The notes: generated by a model from the sequence alone, not told the origin. A stretch of 10,397 bases of DNA from Dehalococcoidia bacterium (GCA_016844365.1 JAENIT010000019.1:1-10397); one strand, 5' to 3'; shown: positions 1 through 6,464, counted from the stretch's first letter. A program made the numbers and translations.

Positions 1-963
1 CCAGAGGGGCCGACCTGGTAGAAGCAGCTTGGCTGCCAGGACCGTCCCTAGCACCACCAGCACCACCAGAAGGAGTCTGCGGTCGGTGCGTAAGCTGAGA
101 GGTCGCACTTTTACGACGTACGCTCCTAACCCAGCGGAGAGGATGGTTGCCAGAAGAGTAAGCCCAGCTATCTCCTCCCAAATTAGCTTAGCGTCCAGCA
201 GCCCCGATGCCCTTAGTTTTTCCAGATGGAGGGGGAGCACTATCTGCCCGTCCCGCAAAATGGTCTCGCCTCTAGCGATGCCTGTGAGAACTGGCTCGGC
301 TTTCTCCATAGCCTCCCGCCGGGCCCGCTCGGTGGCAACCTCATCCACGGTCATATTGGGTCGTAGCAAGGCCTGGACTAGCTCGCGAACCACCGGAGCT
401 GATCTTAAGTCGACGCTACCGTCCAGGTAGAGGGAAACCCTGGCCCTCACCAGGACTAAGTCCTCAGTGCGGATCCGCTCCTTCATCGCCTCGAAAAGCA
501 CCCTGGCGGTCTCTTTCCTGACCTTCTCCCACTCCGCGGCGCTCATATCGATGGCGGCGTCGGCCGCCCTTGCGGATAGCTGAAGGTCCGACATCTGGGC
601 CAGGGCCTGGCTTTTTTGCTCCGAATTCAGGCGAGCGGTCTCCCTTATGGCCGTTATTCGGTCCAGTACCTCTGCCGCTTGGCCCAACTGCTTGTGCGCC
701 ACCTCGGGGTCAAAAACCACAACGCCGGGCACGGCCCGAGCCGCGTTGCTCCGTTCTTCTTCCGTCAGAGTCTTGCTAACAAAGGGGACGACGTTAATAG
801 GGGACTTTATGGTGTACGGCGATACCTCTCCCGCGGCTATGCGATGGCGAGGAGGGAGCAACGGCACAACCAAGATCGTCGCTAGACCCACTGCTAGCAG
901 CCCGGTGAATATGAGGGCGCGAAGATGTGACAAAGGATGAGGGGAAGCGGTTGTGGGGGGCAT
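1..963 (-). CDS. PgpH/YqfF-type 7TM-HD phosphodiesterase, N-terminal part (runs off left edge)
   Basis: This is the N-terminal 321 residues of a membrane protein whose frame stays open to the window edge. An N-terminal transmembrane helix (about residues 17-36) is followed by a long, charged, mostly helical extracytoplasmic domain (about 45-255). Its closing motif GIARGETILRDGQIV (about 228-242) is characteristic of the 7TMR-HDED domain. Two more membrane helices follow (about 261-285 and 298-316), as at the start of the 7TM block. In this family the C-terminal HD domain, outside the window, hydrolyses cyclic di-AMP. The ATG at 963 is the first usable start after the in-frame stop of yqeY, 42 nt away. 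No good Shine-Dalgarno precedes it, so translation may be coupled to yqeY. The neighbours rpsU and yqeY fit the family's usual housekeeping context. The domain assignment is firm; cyclic di-AMP specificity is inferred from the family. Confidence 0.87.
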   Translation of the reverse strand, partial: MPPTTASPHPLSHLRALIFTGLLAVGLATILVVPLLPPRHRIAAGEVSPYTIKSPINVVPFVSKTLTEEERSNAARAVPGVVVFDPEVAHKQLGQAAEVLDRITAIRETARLNSEQKSQALAQMSDLQLSARAADAAIDMSAAEWEKVRKETARVLFEAMKERIRTEDLVLVRARVSLYLDGSVDLRSAPVVRELVQALLRPNMTVDEVATERARREAMEKAEPVLTGIARGETILRDGQIVLPLHLEKLRASGLLDAKLIWEEIAGLTLLATILSAGLGAYVVKVRPLSLRTDRRLLLVVLVVLGTVLAAKLLLPGRPLW

Positions 964-1005
964 AAGGGCTGTTAGCAGCGAAAGATCGACTAGATCCCAA
1001 GGGGG

Positions 1006-1473
1006 CTAGGGGTTATCGGTTGTGGAGTCCGACGTGAGGAGATGAGTAACAACCTCGTTGATCTCACGACCCTCGGCGCGGCCCCTCAATTTTCCCATCA
1101 GGGCCTGCATTACTTTGCCTTTGTCCTGGGGTCCCTTGGCGCCAGTCTCCTGAACTACGCGCTGGGCCTCGGCTGTTATCTCCTCACGGGAGAGCTGTTG
1201 AGGCATGTATTCCAGCAATATCTGAAGCTCTGCCTCCTCCTTCGCGACCAGGTCCTGGCGGCCCCCTTTGTTGAACTCCACTATACTCTCGCGGCGCTCT
1301 CTTGCCTGTTTGGAGAGGACCTCAACCACACCGGGATCGTCCAGAGAGGCACCTTTTGCTACCTCTGCGTACTTGATCCCGGCCTTTATCATTCGCAGGG
1401 CGGAGACGCGCGCGCTGTCCTTCCGCCGCATGGCTTCCATTAGGTCGTCCGCGATCTTGACCTGGAGACTCAT
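1006..1473 (-). CDS. yqeY: YqeY/GatB-like domain protein
   Basis: This 155-residue protein covers the full usual length of the YqeY family. The N-terminal helical part contains the family pattern RKDSARVSALRMIKAGIKYAE (written here as its opening RKDSARVSALRMIK and following residues), then a stretch rich in E, R and K. The C-terminal part (about residues 90-150) resembles the tRNA-binding tail domain of GatB, including the segment GKVMQALMGKLRGRAEGREI. The exact role is unknown; the GatB similarity suggests RNA or tRNA contact. The ATG at 1473 follows AAGG very closely, with a second AAGGAAGG further upstream. It lies 33 nt after rpsU and 42 nt before pgpH on the same strand, so all three are probably one transcript from the promoter at 1725-1753. 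Confidence 0.9.
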   Translation of the reverse strand: MSLQVKIADDLMEAMRRKDSARVSALRMIKAGIKYAEVAKGASLDDPGVVEVLSKQARERRESIVEFNKGGRQDLVAKEEAELQILLEYMPQQLSREEITAEAQRVVQETGAKGPQDKGKVMQALMGKLRGRAEGREINEVVTHLLTSDSTTDNP

Positions 1474-1506
1474 GTCCTTAGGGGAACCTTCCTTGGGGAT
1501 AAACTG

Positions 1507-1689
1507 TTATGAAAGGGAAGTAGTTTTCCGACGTTTGGCAGCCTCCTTCTTTTTCCGCTTCACACTGGGCTTCTCGTAGTGTTCACGCCGGCGAGATTCC
1601 GCCAGGATCCCCTCCTCCTGCACCTTTTTGTTGAAGCGGCGCAGAAGCTGCTCAAAGTTTTCGTTACCAACGGATACTACCTCAGCCAA
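1507..1689 (-). CDS. rpsU: Small ribosomal subunit protein bS21 (TTG start)
   Basis: This is a 60-residue basic protein of the bS21 family, a late-assembling protein of the 30S subunit that sits near the anti-Shine-Dalgarno end of 16S rRNA. The N-terminus [19 protein letters not shown] and the segment following it ([21 protein letters not shown], residues about 19-39) are typical. The tail is lysine/arginine rich ([12 protein letters not shown]) as expected. The start codon is TTG: GCTGAGGTAGTA follows it, and GGGAGG lies 4 nt upstream with AGGAGG further 5'. No ATG fits the family N-terminus. It is the first gene of the rpsU-yqeY-pgpH operon, directly downstream of a consensus promoter. Confidence 0.95.
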   Translation of the reverse strand: MAEVVSVGNENFEQLLRRFNKKVQEEGILAESRRREHYEKPSVKRKKKEAAKRRKTTSLS

Positions 1690-1720
1690 AGCCTCCCGTC
1701 CTCCTGTAGTGTGATTTCGG

Positions 1721-1761
1721 CAACATTATAGTTGGGCGGCAACCCTATGTCAATAATGTTG
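1721..1761. repeat. 9-bp inverted repeat enclosing the rpsU promoter
   Basis: CAACATTAT (1721-1729) and its exact reverse complement ATAATGTTG (1753-1761) are 32 bp apart centre to centre, about three helical turns. The left arm covers most of the -10 hexamer; the right arm begins at the edge of the -35. Between them is a smaller GTTG/CAAC dyad (1731-1743). This could be an operator, but AT-rich promoter hexamers make part of the symmetry cheap to obtain. Confidence 0.55.
1725..1753 (-). promoter_or_regulatory. Consensus sigma-70 promoter for rpsU-yqeY-pgpH
   Basis: Reading the minus strand, TTGACA (1753-1748) is followed by exactly 17 nt and then TATAAT (1730-1725), a perfect match at both hexamers and spacing. 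Transcription would start near 1718, giving a leader of about 30 nt before the rpsU TTG start. The two hexamers lie partly inside the arms of a 9-bp inverted repeat (1721-1761). Confidence 0.9.
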
Positions 1762-1816
1762 GCGGGCATGTTGTTGGTCAGTAGTTCACGCTTTTAGTTT
1801 AATCAGGGCGCTATCG

Positions 1817-1844
1817 AAAAGACACCACCCACTCGGGTGGTGTC
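1817..1844 (-). terminator. Rho-independent terminator of the Fn3 lipoprotein gene
   Basis: A perfect 10-bp stem (GACACCACCC at 1821-1830 with GGGTGGTGTC at 1835-1844) has a 4-nt loop and is followed on the minus strand by TTTT (1820-1817). It starts about 20 nt after the stop codon of the lipoprotein gene, the right place and orientation to end that transcript before the rpsU promoter. Confidence 0.85.
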
Positions 1845-1864
1845 ATAATGGGACATTATCTTAG

Positions 1865-3055
1865 CTATGGCGTCTTGAAGCTCCAGGTTTTTGACCAATC
1901 CACCGGAGCACCATCGCCCTGCACCCGAGGCCGCACCCGCCAGTAGATGGCTGAGTTGGGCGGTAGCTCCGGCGTTACGTAGCTGTTTGGGGGATTGGGT
2001 ACGCCGCCATGCACTAGGTTCTGCCATACAAAGGAGGTGGCCGTGGTCGGATCGGTGTTGAATGAGGGGTCGCCACTCACCTGTATCTCGTAATAGAAGA
2101 TATCCGTGGCAGTGTTTTTCCAGCCGAGAGTCTGCGGTGCTGTGGAGGCCACGGTAGCCCTGTCCCCGGGGGATACGGAGGTTATAGTGGCGCTGCTGGG
2201 CGCAGGTGTGCGACAGGTCCTAGCCTCCGACCAGGGGCCCCAGGAGGGGTCGTCCAGGGGAGCGAAGCTGCTTTTCCTGGTGGTTCGCACCCTCCAGGTG
2301 TAGGTCATGTCAGGGAGCATTACGTAGTTGCCAGTGCCAAGCACCGGTGACTGAATAGTGAAGCTGGTCTCAGCGTTACGGATGAGAATAATCCCAGGCC
2401 CATCATCGTTGTAGGGCCTCAATTCCAAATGATATTGGGTTGTTCCAGAGGGATTCTGCCAGGTAAGGGTGGTGCCAAGGGCGGTGAGGCGAGTGCCGTG
2501 GGCAGGGCTGGACAACGGGGGAGCCGTAACTGATGGCATGGGGGTAGGCGCCGCTGCCCTGACGCTTATAGGAACGTCTATAACGTCGTCCGTGAGGGAA
2601 ATAAAGTTAGACGAGTCCTTGCCACCGACTACATAGTCCAGGAAATACTCCCCCGGGGTGGAGCCAACGGTTACGTTAACGGTAGCCACGGCTTGAGACT
2701 TAGAGGAAACTGTGAAGAACCGCTCGGTGGCACCTCCCCACCAGGTATATCCCGGCTTGGCCGGCAGTTCACGATCTTCTAGTAGTGCCACCACATCCGG
2801 ATCGGAGACAAGGGTGCCGGAAAAAGCCCCAGAAAAGGTGGCTCCTGTCACATTCCAACCCGGCGGTACTCGTACACCAACCACACCCCTATAAGACGTT
2901 TCCGATTCGGAAACCTCGACGTTCACCTGGACACTGATACGATCTCCAGTTACGGCTTGGCTGGGTTGATTCACGCTTTTTATAGTACATCCGCCTGCAA
3001 AGGTCGTAACCGCCGCAAGAAAGAGGCCAAGCGCCAAAACCTTATTGGTTCGCAT
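1865..3055 (-). CDS. Secreted lipoprotein with two fibronectin-III-like repeats
   Basis: This 396-residue exported protein is of unknown specific function. The signal sequence has K5, a hydrophobic core (6-19) and a lipobox-like AGGC with the lipidated cysteine at 23; A at -3 is less usual than L. Residues 24-166 form a beta-rich domain with VRVPPGW (61-67), resembling adhesion-type sandwich domains. A Pro/Ser/Thr linker (170-185) leads to two Fn3-like repeats, about 181-283 and 291-396. They share the pattern YhLEL...TYTWRVR...WGPWSEA and YYEIQV...IYWRVR...DWSKTWSF. Such proteins usually sit on the cell surface and bind polymers or other proteins; that is inference. The ATG start has GGAGGTG five bases upstream. 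The gene is monocistronic, with its own promoter (3098-3126) and terminator (1817-1844). Confidence 0.85.
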   Translation of the reverse strand: MRTNKVLALGLFLAAVTTFAGGCTIKSVNQPSQAVTGDRISVQVNVEVSESETSYRGVVGVRVPPGWNVTGATFSGAFSGTLVSDPDVVALLEDRELPAKPGYTWWGGATERFFTVSSKSQAVATVNVTVGSTPGEYFLDYVVGGKDSSNFISLTDDVIDVPISVRAAAPTPMPSVTAPPLSSPAHGTRLTALGTTLTWQNPSGTTQYHLELRPYNDDGPGIILIRNAETSFTIQSPVLGTGNYVMLPDMTYTWRVRTTRKSSFAPLDDPSWGPWSEARTCRTPAPSSATITSVSPGDRATVASTAPQTLGWKNTATDIFYYEIQVSGDPSFNTDPTTATSFVWQNLVHGGVPNPPNSYVTPELPPNSAIYWRVRPRVQGDGAPVDWSKTWSFKTP

Positions 3056-3073
3056 TTCAACACCTCCACAACG

Positions 3074-3102
3074 AAAAATACCACCAAAGCTGGTGGTATT
3101 TT
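3074..3102 (-). terminator. Perfect hairpin: terminator for rmlA and/or operator of the lipoprotein promoter
   Basis: AAAATACCACCA (3075-3086) pairs with TGGTGGTATTTT (3091-3102) around a 4-nt loop, and five T follow the stem start on the minus strand. As RNA from upstream rmlA it would make a Rho-independent terminator about 120 nt after that stop codon; the A/U ends would also work on the other strand. As DNA it is a 12-bp dyad overlapping the -10 and start site of the lipoprotein promoter, a classic operator position. The sequence does not decide between the two roles. Confidence 0.7.
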
Positions 3103-3126
3103 ATGTCCCGCCCCCCCGGGTGTCAA
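3098..3126 (-). promoter_or_regulatory. Strong sigma-70 promoter of the lipoprotein gene
   Basis: On the minus strand TTGACA (3126-3121), 17 nt, then TAAAAT (3103-3098): a perfect -35 and a one-mismatch -10. The spacer is unusually G-rich. The start site would fall near 3091, inside the loop of the inverted repeat at 3075-3102, leaving a leader of about 36 nt carrying the GGAGGTG ribosome binding site. Confidence 0.8.
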
Positions 3127-3222
3127 GGTGATTTCATAGCTTTTATTTACATGGAGGTGACTTACTGTCGCGTGCTAACTCCATCCCTCCATAGCCATGC
3201 CAGGTATACATAGAGGCGTCTA

Positions 3223-4287
3223 TTACAGTAGCCCCACCCGGCTGTGGTCTCCCAGGACCAGCTTGTAGGCCCGGGGCTTCTCCGGGGAGCGCCCTATCTC
3301 CACGTTGCGGCCGATGAGGCTGTCCACGATCCGCTGGCCTCCGGCCTCGATGCGGCAGTCCTCTAGGATGATGCTGTGCTCTATCTCCGCGTCCGTTATG
3401 ACACAGTCGTGGTAGATGGAGGTGAAGGGGCCGATGTAGCAGTTCTCTATGATGGTCCGTTCGCCGATGATGGCCGGCCCTCGCACCACGCTGTTGATTA
3501 TATGGCAATCCTTCTCCAGGACCACCTTCCCATGTATGGTTGACTCTTCATCAACCGAGCCCTCAAGTCGGGGCTCGATAACCTCCAGCACCCAGCGATT
3601 GGCCTCCAGCATGTCGTCCATCTTCCCGGTGTCGGTCCAGTAGCCCTCCAGGTGATAGGGCATCACCTTAAGCCCCTTGTCGATGAGATACTGGATGGTG
3701 TCCGTGATCTCCAGCTCGCCCCGGGCCGAGGGACGGATGTTCTCTACAGCCTCAAAGACGTGGTGGTCGAACATGTAGATGCCGATGACGGCTAGATTGC
3801 TGGGCGGGTCCGCCGGCTTCTCGATAAGGCGGACCACGGCCCCGTCCTCGCACACGGCGACGCCGAAGTCGCTGGGGTTGGGCACGGTCTTCAGGACGAT
3901 AAGGGAGTTGACATCGCTGGCCTTGAAGCTCTCCACCAGGGGGACTATGCCGTCTCGCACCAGGTTATCCCCCAAGAAAAGGACGAAGGAGTCGTCGCCG
4001 ATGAAGGGCCTGGCTATTTTGACCGCGTGGGCTATTCCCAGGGGGGCCTCCTGGTGGATGTAGGTTACGCGCGACCCAAAGCGGCTGCCGTCGCCCACAG
4101 CGGCCTCGATCTGGTCTCCGGTGTCACCCACTACCACGCCGATGTCCGTTATGCCGGCCGCCACCAGGTCCTCAAGGACGTAGAAGAGGACAGGTTTATT
4201 GGCCACAGGAACCAACTGCTTAGCGCCAGTGTAAGTGAGAGGACGAAGCCTTGTGCCCCGGCCGCCGCTGAGAACCAAACCCTTCAT
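3223..4287 (-). CDS. rfbA: Glucose-1-phosphate thymidylyltransferase, long form (RmlA/RfbA type)
   Basis: This enzyme makes dTDP-glucose from dTTP and glucose-1-phosphate, the first step to dTDP-rhamnose and related deoxysugars. The nucleotidyltransferase domain opens with LVLSGGRGTRLRPLT, then KQLVPVANKPVLFYV. It carries FLGDN (metal-binding Asp), EKPADPPSNLAVIGIYMF and SARGELEITDTIQYLI. The C-terminal third (about residue 245 on) is a left-handed beta-helix of hexapeptide type, with RGPAIIGERTIIENCYIGPF. Length (354-356) and both domains match the long RmlA class, common in Chloroflexota, archaea and actinobacterial antibiotic clusters. There are two possible ATGs, 4293 and 4287. I prefer 4287 because AGGGG then has a 6-nt spacing; with 4293 it would touch the start codon. 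No rmlB, C or D is adjacent, so the rest of the pathway is elsewhere. Confidence 0.93.
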   Translation of the reverse strand: MKGLVLSGGRGTRLRPLTYTGAKQLVPVANKPVLFYVLEDLVAAGITDIGVVVGDTGDQIEAAVGDGSRFGSRVTYIHQEAPLGIAHAVKIARPFIGDDSFVLFLGDNLVRDGIVPLVESFKASDVNSLIVLKTVPNPSDFGVAVCEDGAVVRLIEKPADPPSNLAVIGIYMFDHHVFEAVENIRPSARGELEITDTIQYLIDKGLKVMPYHLEGYWTDTGKMDDMLEANRWVLEVIEPRLEGSVDEESTIHGKVVLEKDCHIINSVVRGPAIIGERTIIENCYIGPFTSIYHDCVITDAEIEHSIILEDCRIEAGGQRIVDSLIGRNVEIGRSPEKPRAYKLVLGDHSRVGLL

Positions 4288-4333
4288 TTTCATCCCCTAG
4301 AGAACGGGTGCATTTATTTCGGTAGCGCAGGTT

Positions 4334-4396
4334 GTCCCTAACCGTTCGGCTGAGCTCACGACGAAGCCTGCGCCGATTGAGACAATCGACGCTACG
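4334..4396. repeat. Dispersed intergenic repeat, copy A
   Basis: About 63 bp, starting GTCCCTAAC and ending CGACGCTACG, match a second copy at 7546-7609 in the same orientation. The last 33 bp (4364-4396) are identical in both copies and contain the small hairpin CGATTG-AGA-CAATCG (4375-4389). The preceding 30 bp are similar but diverged. It lies in the gap between the Rieske ferredoxin and rmlA. No ORF is supported within it. Confidence 0.85.
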
Positions 4397-4422
4397 GATA
4401 CCGCCTCGCTACCAGATACGCT

Positions 4423-4737
4423 CTACGCAAGGGAGACCTTTACGTCGTCTCCATCTACCTGGACGGGGTAGCTTTTCACTGGCTCGTCGGCGGGGCCTTG
4501 CACCACCTCGCCCGTCTTGACGTTGAACTCGCTGCCGTGGCAACCACACATCACCACCTCGCCATCCAACTCTCCATCTTCGGTAAGAGAGCACAGGGCG
4601 TGGGTGCAGCCGTCGCTAAAGGCGAAAAACTGCCCGTCCACGTTGGCGATGGCTATCTCCTCTCCCTCCACCTCCACCTTCGTCATCTGACCGGGGGATA
4701 TATCTTTGGCCTGCGCGACCTTAATATACTCTGCCAT
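4423..4737 (-). CDS. Rieske-type [2Fe-2S] ferredoxin
   Basis: This 104-residue soluble protein is a single Rieske domain. The cluster ligands are visible as C44-T-H46 and C64-G-C-H67, a CxH...CxxH pair with 17 residues between, in the contexts FSDGCTHALCSL and VVMCGCHGSEF. There is no signal peptide or membrane anchor, unlike the cytochrome bc Rieske subunit. It resembles the ferredoxin components of ring-hydroxylating oxygenases and the small subunit of nitrite reductase (NirD-like). No oxygenase or reductase is adjacent, so the electron partner is unknown. An extra Cys (C49) follows the first ligand pair. The ATG has a GGAGAGGTG ribosome binding site about 8 nt upstream. The gene probably has its own promoter (4841-4869) with a structured leader of roughly 95 nt. 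Confidence 0.92.
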   Translation of the reverse strand: MAEYIKVAQAKDISPGQMTKVEVEGEEIAIANVDGQFFAFSDGCTHALCSLTEDGELDGEVVMCGCHGSEFNVKTGEVVQGPADEPVKSYPVQVDGDDVKVSLA

Positions 4738-4779
4738 TTATGAACACCTCTCCTGAGTGGTGGTATTGCGTTTGTTTAC

Positions 4780-4823
4780 GGGAAGGAGTCGCCGGCAGTC
4801 TAGGGTCCTGGAGGCTCCTTCCC
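4780..4823 (-). promoter_or_regulatory. Hairpin in the Rieske ferredoxin leader
   Basis: GGGAAGGAG (4780-4788) and CTCCTTCCC (4815-4823) are exact 9-bp inverted arms with a 26-nt GC-rich loop. It lies between the predicted promoter and the start codon. No T-run follows on the minus strand, so a simple terminator is unlikely. A leader RNA structure or processed stem is possible. Confidence 0.45.
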
Positions 4824-4840
4824 AGTCCGTACGACTTTAA

Positions 4841-4869
4841 ATTATAAGCTTCCGCCGCTCTTGGAGCAA
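4841..4869 (-). promoter_or_regulatory. Probable promoter of the Rieske ferredoxin gene
   Basis: On the minus strand a perfect TATAAT (4846-4841) lies 17 nt after TTGCTC (4869-4864), which matches only the TTG of the -35 consensus. It sits in an AT-rich island inside otherwise GC-rich sequence, between the regulator's stop and the ferredoxin start. Confidence 0.5.
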
Positions 4870-4903
4870 CGCAACGCCTGTGCGATGATATCGCCGGAGT
4901 CGA

Positions 4904-5626
4904 TCACTCACTCATCTGGAAGCGATAGCCGACGTTGCGCACAGTCTCGATGAAGGAGTGCTCCGCATCCTCTATTTTACTCCGGAGACGGCGGATGTGA
5001 ACATCCACGGTCCTGGTGCCGCCGAAGTAATCGTAGCCCCAGACTCGATTTAACAGGGCCTCTCGGCTGAACACGACGTCAGGGTTGGCAGCCAGAAACT
5101 TTAACAACTCGTACTCTTTAAAGGTCAGCTCCACCGGCTTGCCCGATAGAAACACCTTGTACCGAGTAGTGTCTATCATCAGGTCCCCGATCCGCGAAAC
5201 CCCCTCCGACTCGCTGGCGACTTTGCCGCTCCGCCACAGAGCCTGATCTACTCGACTCGCCATCTCCAGGGGGGTGCATGGGTGGACTATGAAATCGTCA
5301 AAGCCAACGGCTAGATCGTAATTGCGTAGCTGGCGTTCAGAAATGATAGCCACCACCGAAGTGCCCTGTTTACGGCCACACTCGTGGACTATCTGCTTAA
5401 CGTCCTCACTGGTGAAAGAGCCGCTGGACATATCCACCAAGACCACATCGGCCCCGGGGCGCACTACCATCGAGAGGGCCTCCTCTACATCGGAGGTGGC
5501 CAGCAATGTATGCCCCCTGCGGCGGACCTCCGAGGTCAGCCCACCGGCCCCATCATCGCCGCTGCCAATAACAAGCACTCGCGCCAAGTCTCCCCCTGCC
5601 ATTAGTGCGCTAGCCCGACTCACCAA
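4904..5626 (-). CDS. OmpR/PhoB-family response regulator with degenerate receiver
   Basis: This DNA-binding regulator has two domains. The receiver (about residues 15-132 of the longest reading) keeps the phospho-acceptor Asp position (D65 in VVLVDMS) and a Ser at the switch position (S96). The acidic pair after strand 1 is replaced by Gly-Ser (RVLVIGS), and the conserved Lys is His (H115 in FIVHP). The C-terminal winged helix (about 145-238) is complete, with ELTFKEYELLKFLA, VWGYDYFGGTRTVDVHIRRL and ETVRNVGYRF. Start choice is open: TTG 5626, GTG 5623, ATG 5602 or an internal TTG before ARVLVIG that follows GGGGGAG. The last gives the most family-like N-terminus. No histidine kinase is adjacent. 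It is divergent from the DUF47-pit phosphate operon, so control of that operon is plausible but unproven. Confidence 0.9.
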   Translation of the reverse strand: MVSRASALMAGGDLARVLVIGSGDDGAGGLTSEVRRRGHTLLATSDVEEALSMVVRPGADVVLVDMSSGSFTSEDVKQIVHECGRKQGTSVVAIISERQLRNYDLAVGFDDFIVHPCTPLEMASRVDQALWRSGKVASESEGVSRIGDLMIDTTRYKVFLSGKPVELTFKEYELLKFLAANPDVVFSREALLNRVWGYDYFGGTRTVDVHIRRLRSKIEDAEHSFIETVRNVGYRFQMSE

Positions 5627-5648
5627 GCTGCGACCTACAAGCTAGTAT

Positions 5649-5670
5649 ATTATAATCCTTCCTGGGAAGG
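5649..5670 (-). promoter_or_regulatory. Regulator promoter -10 with adjoining GGAAGG dyad
   Basis: On the minus strand TATAAT (5654-5649) lies about 23 nt before the longest regulator start, with no recognisable -35 at 17-18 nt. Directly upstream, in the spacer, is the dyad CCTTCC-TG-GGAAGG (5657-5670). A good -10, poor -35 and symmetric site in the spacer would suit a regulated, possibly autoregulated, promoter. Confidence 0.35.
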
Positions 5671-5697
5671 ACTTGCCCCAGCCCACTCCGTAAAAGA

Positions 5698-5726
5698 TTG
5701 ACTTTACAGATCGCCGAGACTATCAT
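5698..5726 (+). promoter_or_regulatory. Promoter of the DUF47-pit operon
   Basis: TTGACT (5698-5703), 17 nt, then TATCAT (5721-5726): one mismatch in each hexamer with ideal spacing. Transcription near 5733 would give a leader of about 100 nt holding a 6-bp inverted repeat (TTTGTG 5742-5747 with CACAAA 5756-5761). I see no clear Pho box of the enterobacterial type. Confidence 0.6.
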
Positions 5727-5834
5727 GTAGGAGAATATCAGTTTGTGTAGTAAAGCACAAAGATTTCCATCACAAAAGCAAAGGACATCCGAGAGACTCA
5801 GTAGCCCACTACCAGGAAGGGAGGTTAACAGCCA

Positions 5835-6464
5835 GTGCCCTTTTCGCTGATCCCCAGAGAAGAAAAGTTCTACGATCTCTTTGAAAAACACGCCCAAACC
5901 CTGGTGCTAGGCGCTCGGGAGTTGAAATCCCTCATGGATGACTGGCAGGGCGTGGACGGAAAGGTGGAGCGAATCCGGGAATACGAGCACGCCTGCGACT
6001 CTATTACCCACCAGATTTTCGAGGCGCTCCACCGGACCTTCGTAACCCCCATCGACCGAGAGGACATAGGGGCCATCGCCGAGCGTCTGGACGACATCAT
6101 GGATTACATCGACGAGGCCGCTCTTACCATGCAGACCTATAAAATAATCGCCCCTACCCAGAGGGCTATCGAGATGGCGGGGGTCATAGAGAAGGCCACT
6201 GTCCATGTCCATAGTGCAATATCGATTCTAAGGAACCACGGGCGACTCCGGGATATTCTCCCCTTAGCGGTGGAGATCAACGCTCTCGAAAACGAGGCCG
6301 ACCTCATATACCGTAACGCCCTGGCGGAGCTTTTCGACGATTCCCGTGAGGATGTAGTCGAGATCATCAAATGGCGCGACATCTACGAGCACCTGGAGCA
6401 GGCTATAGACCGCTGCGAAGACGTGGCCAACGTTCTGGAGGGGATCGTAATCAAGAACGCTTAA
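5835..6464 (+). CDS. DUF47/PhoU-like Pit accessory protein
   Basis: This 209-residue, all-helical cytoplasmic protein is of the DUF47 (PhoU-divergent) family, which is routinely encoded beside PiT permeases and thought to modulate phosphate transport. Family-typical segments are REEKFYDLFEKHAQ at the start, YEHACDSITHQI, TPIDREDIGAIAERLDDIMDYIDEA (starting near residue 71), EINALENEADLIYR and a closing WRDIYEHLEQAIDRCEDVAN. The acidic clusters resemble the metal-binding E/D motifs of PhoU bundles. Length is normal for the family. The start is GTG 5835, with GGGAGG about 11 nt upstream and a typical N-terminus MPFSLIPREEKF. The stop precedes the pit start by only 27 nt, so the two form one operon from the promoter at 5698-5726. 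Confidence 0.93.
   Translation: MPFSLIPREEKFYDLFEKHAQTLVLGARELKSLMDDWQGVDGKVERIREYEHACDSITHQIFEALHRTFVTPIDREDIGAIAERLDDIMDYIDEAALTMQTYKIIAPTQRAIEMAGVIEKATVHVHSAISILRNHGRLRDILPLAVEINALENEADLIYRNALAELFDDSREDVVEIIKWRDIYEHLEQAIDRCEDVANVLEGIVIKNA

Noticed and set aside
29..1000. Several ORFs of 68-133 residues on both strands at the left end
   Set aside because: The minus-strand frame open from 963 to the window edge reads as a recognisable 7TMR-HDED/PgpH N-terminus. The others have low-complexity Arg/Ser/Pro-rich composition typical of out-of-frame GC-rich sequence.
1042..1443. 133-residue plus-strand ORF opposite yqeY
   Set aside because: It is the antisense shadow of a well-recognised gene, with no promoter or ribosome binding site of its own that I could find.
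3151..3192. Inverted repeat ATGGAGG/CCTCCAT downstream of rmlA as a terminator
   Set aside because: It has 7-bp arms with a loop of nearly 30 nt and no adjacent T-run. The hairpin at 3074-3102 is a far better candidate.
3143..3508. 121-residue minus-strand ORF overlapping the end of rmlA
   Set aside because: It is a His/Arg/Pro-rich out-of-frame reading of the beta-helix repeats of rmlA.
4364..4396. Rho-independent terminator between the ferredoxin and rmlA
   Set aside because: The stem is only 6 bp and no T-tract follows on either strand. It is better described as the core of the dispersed repeat.
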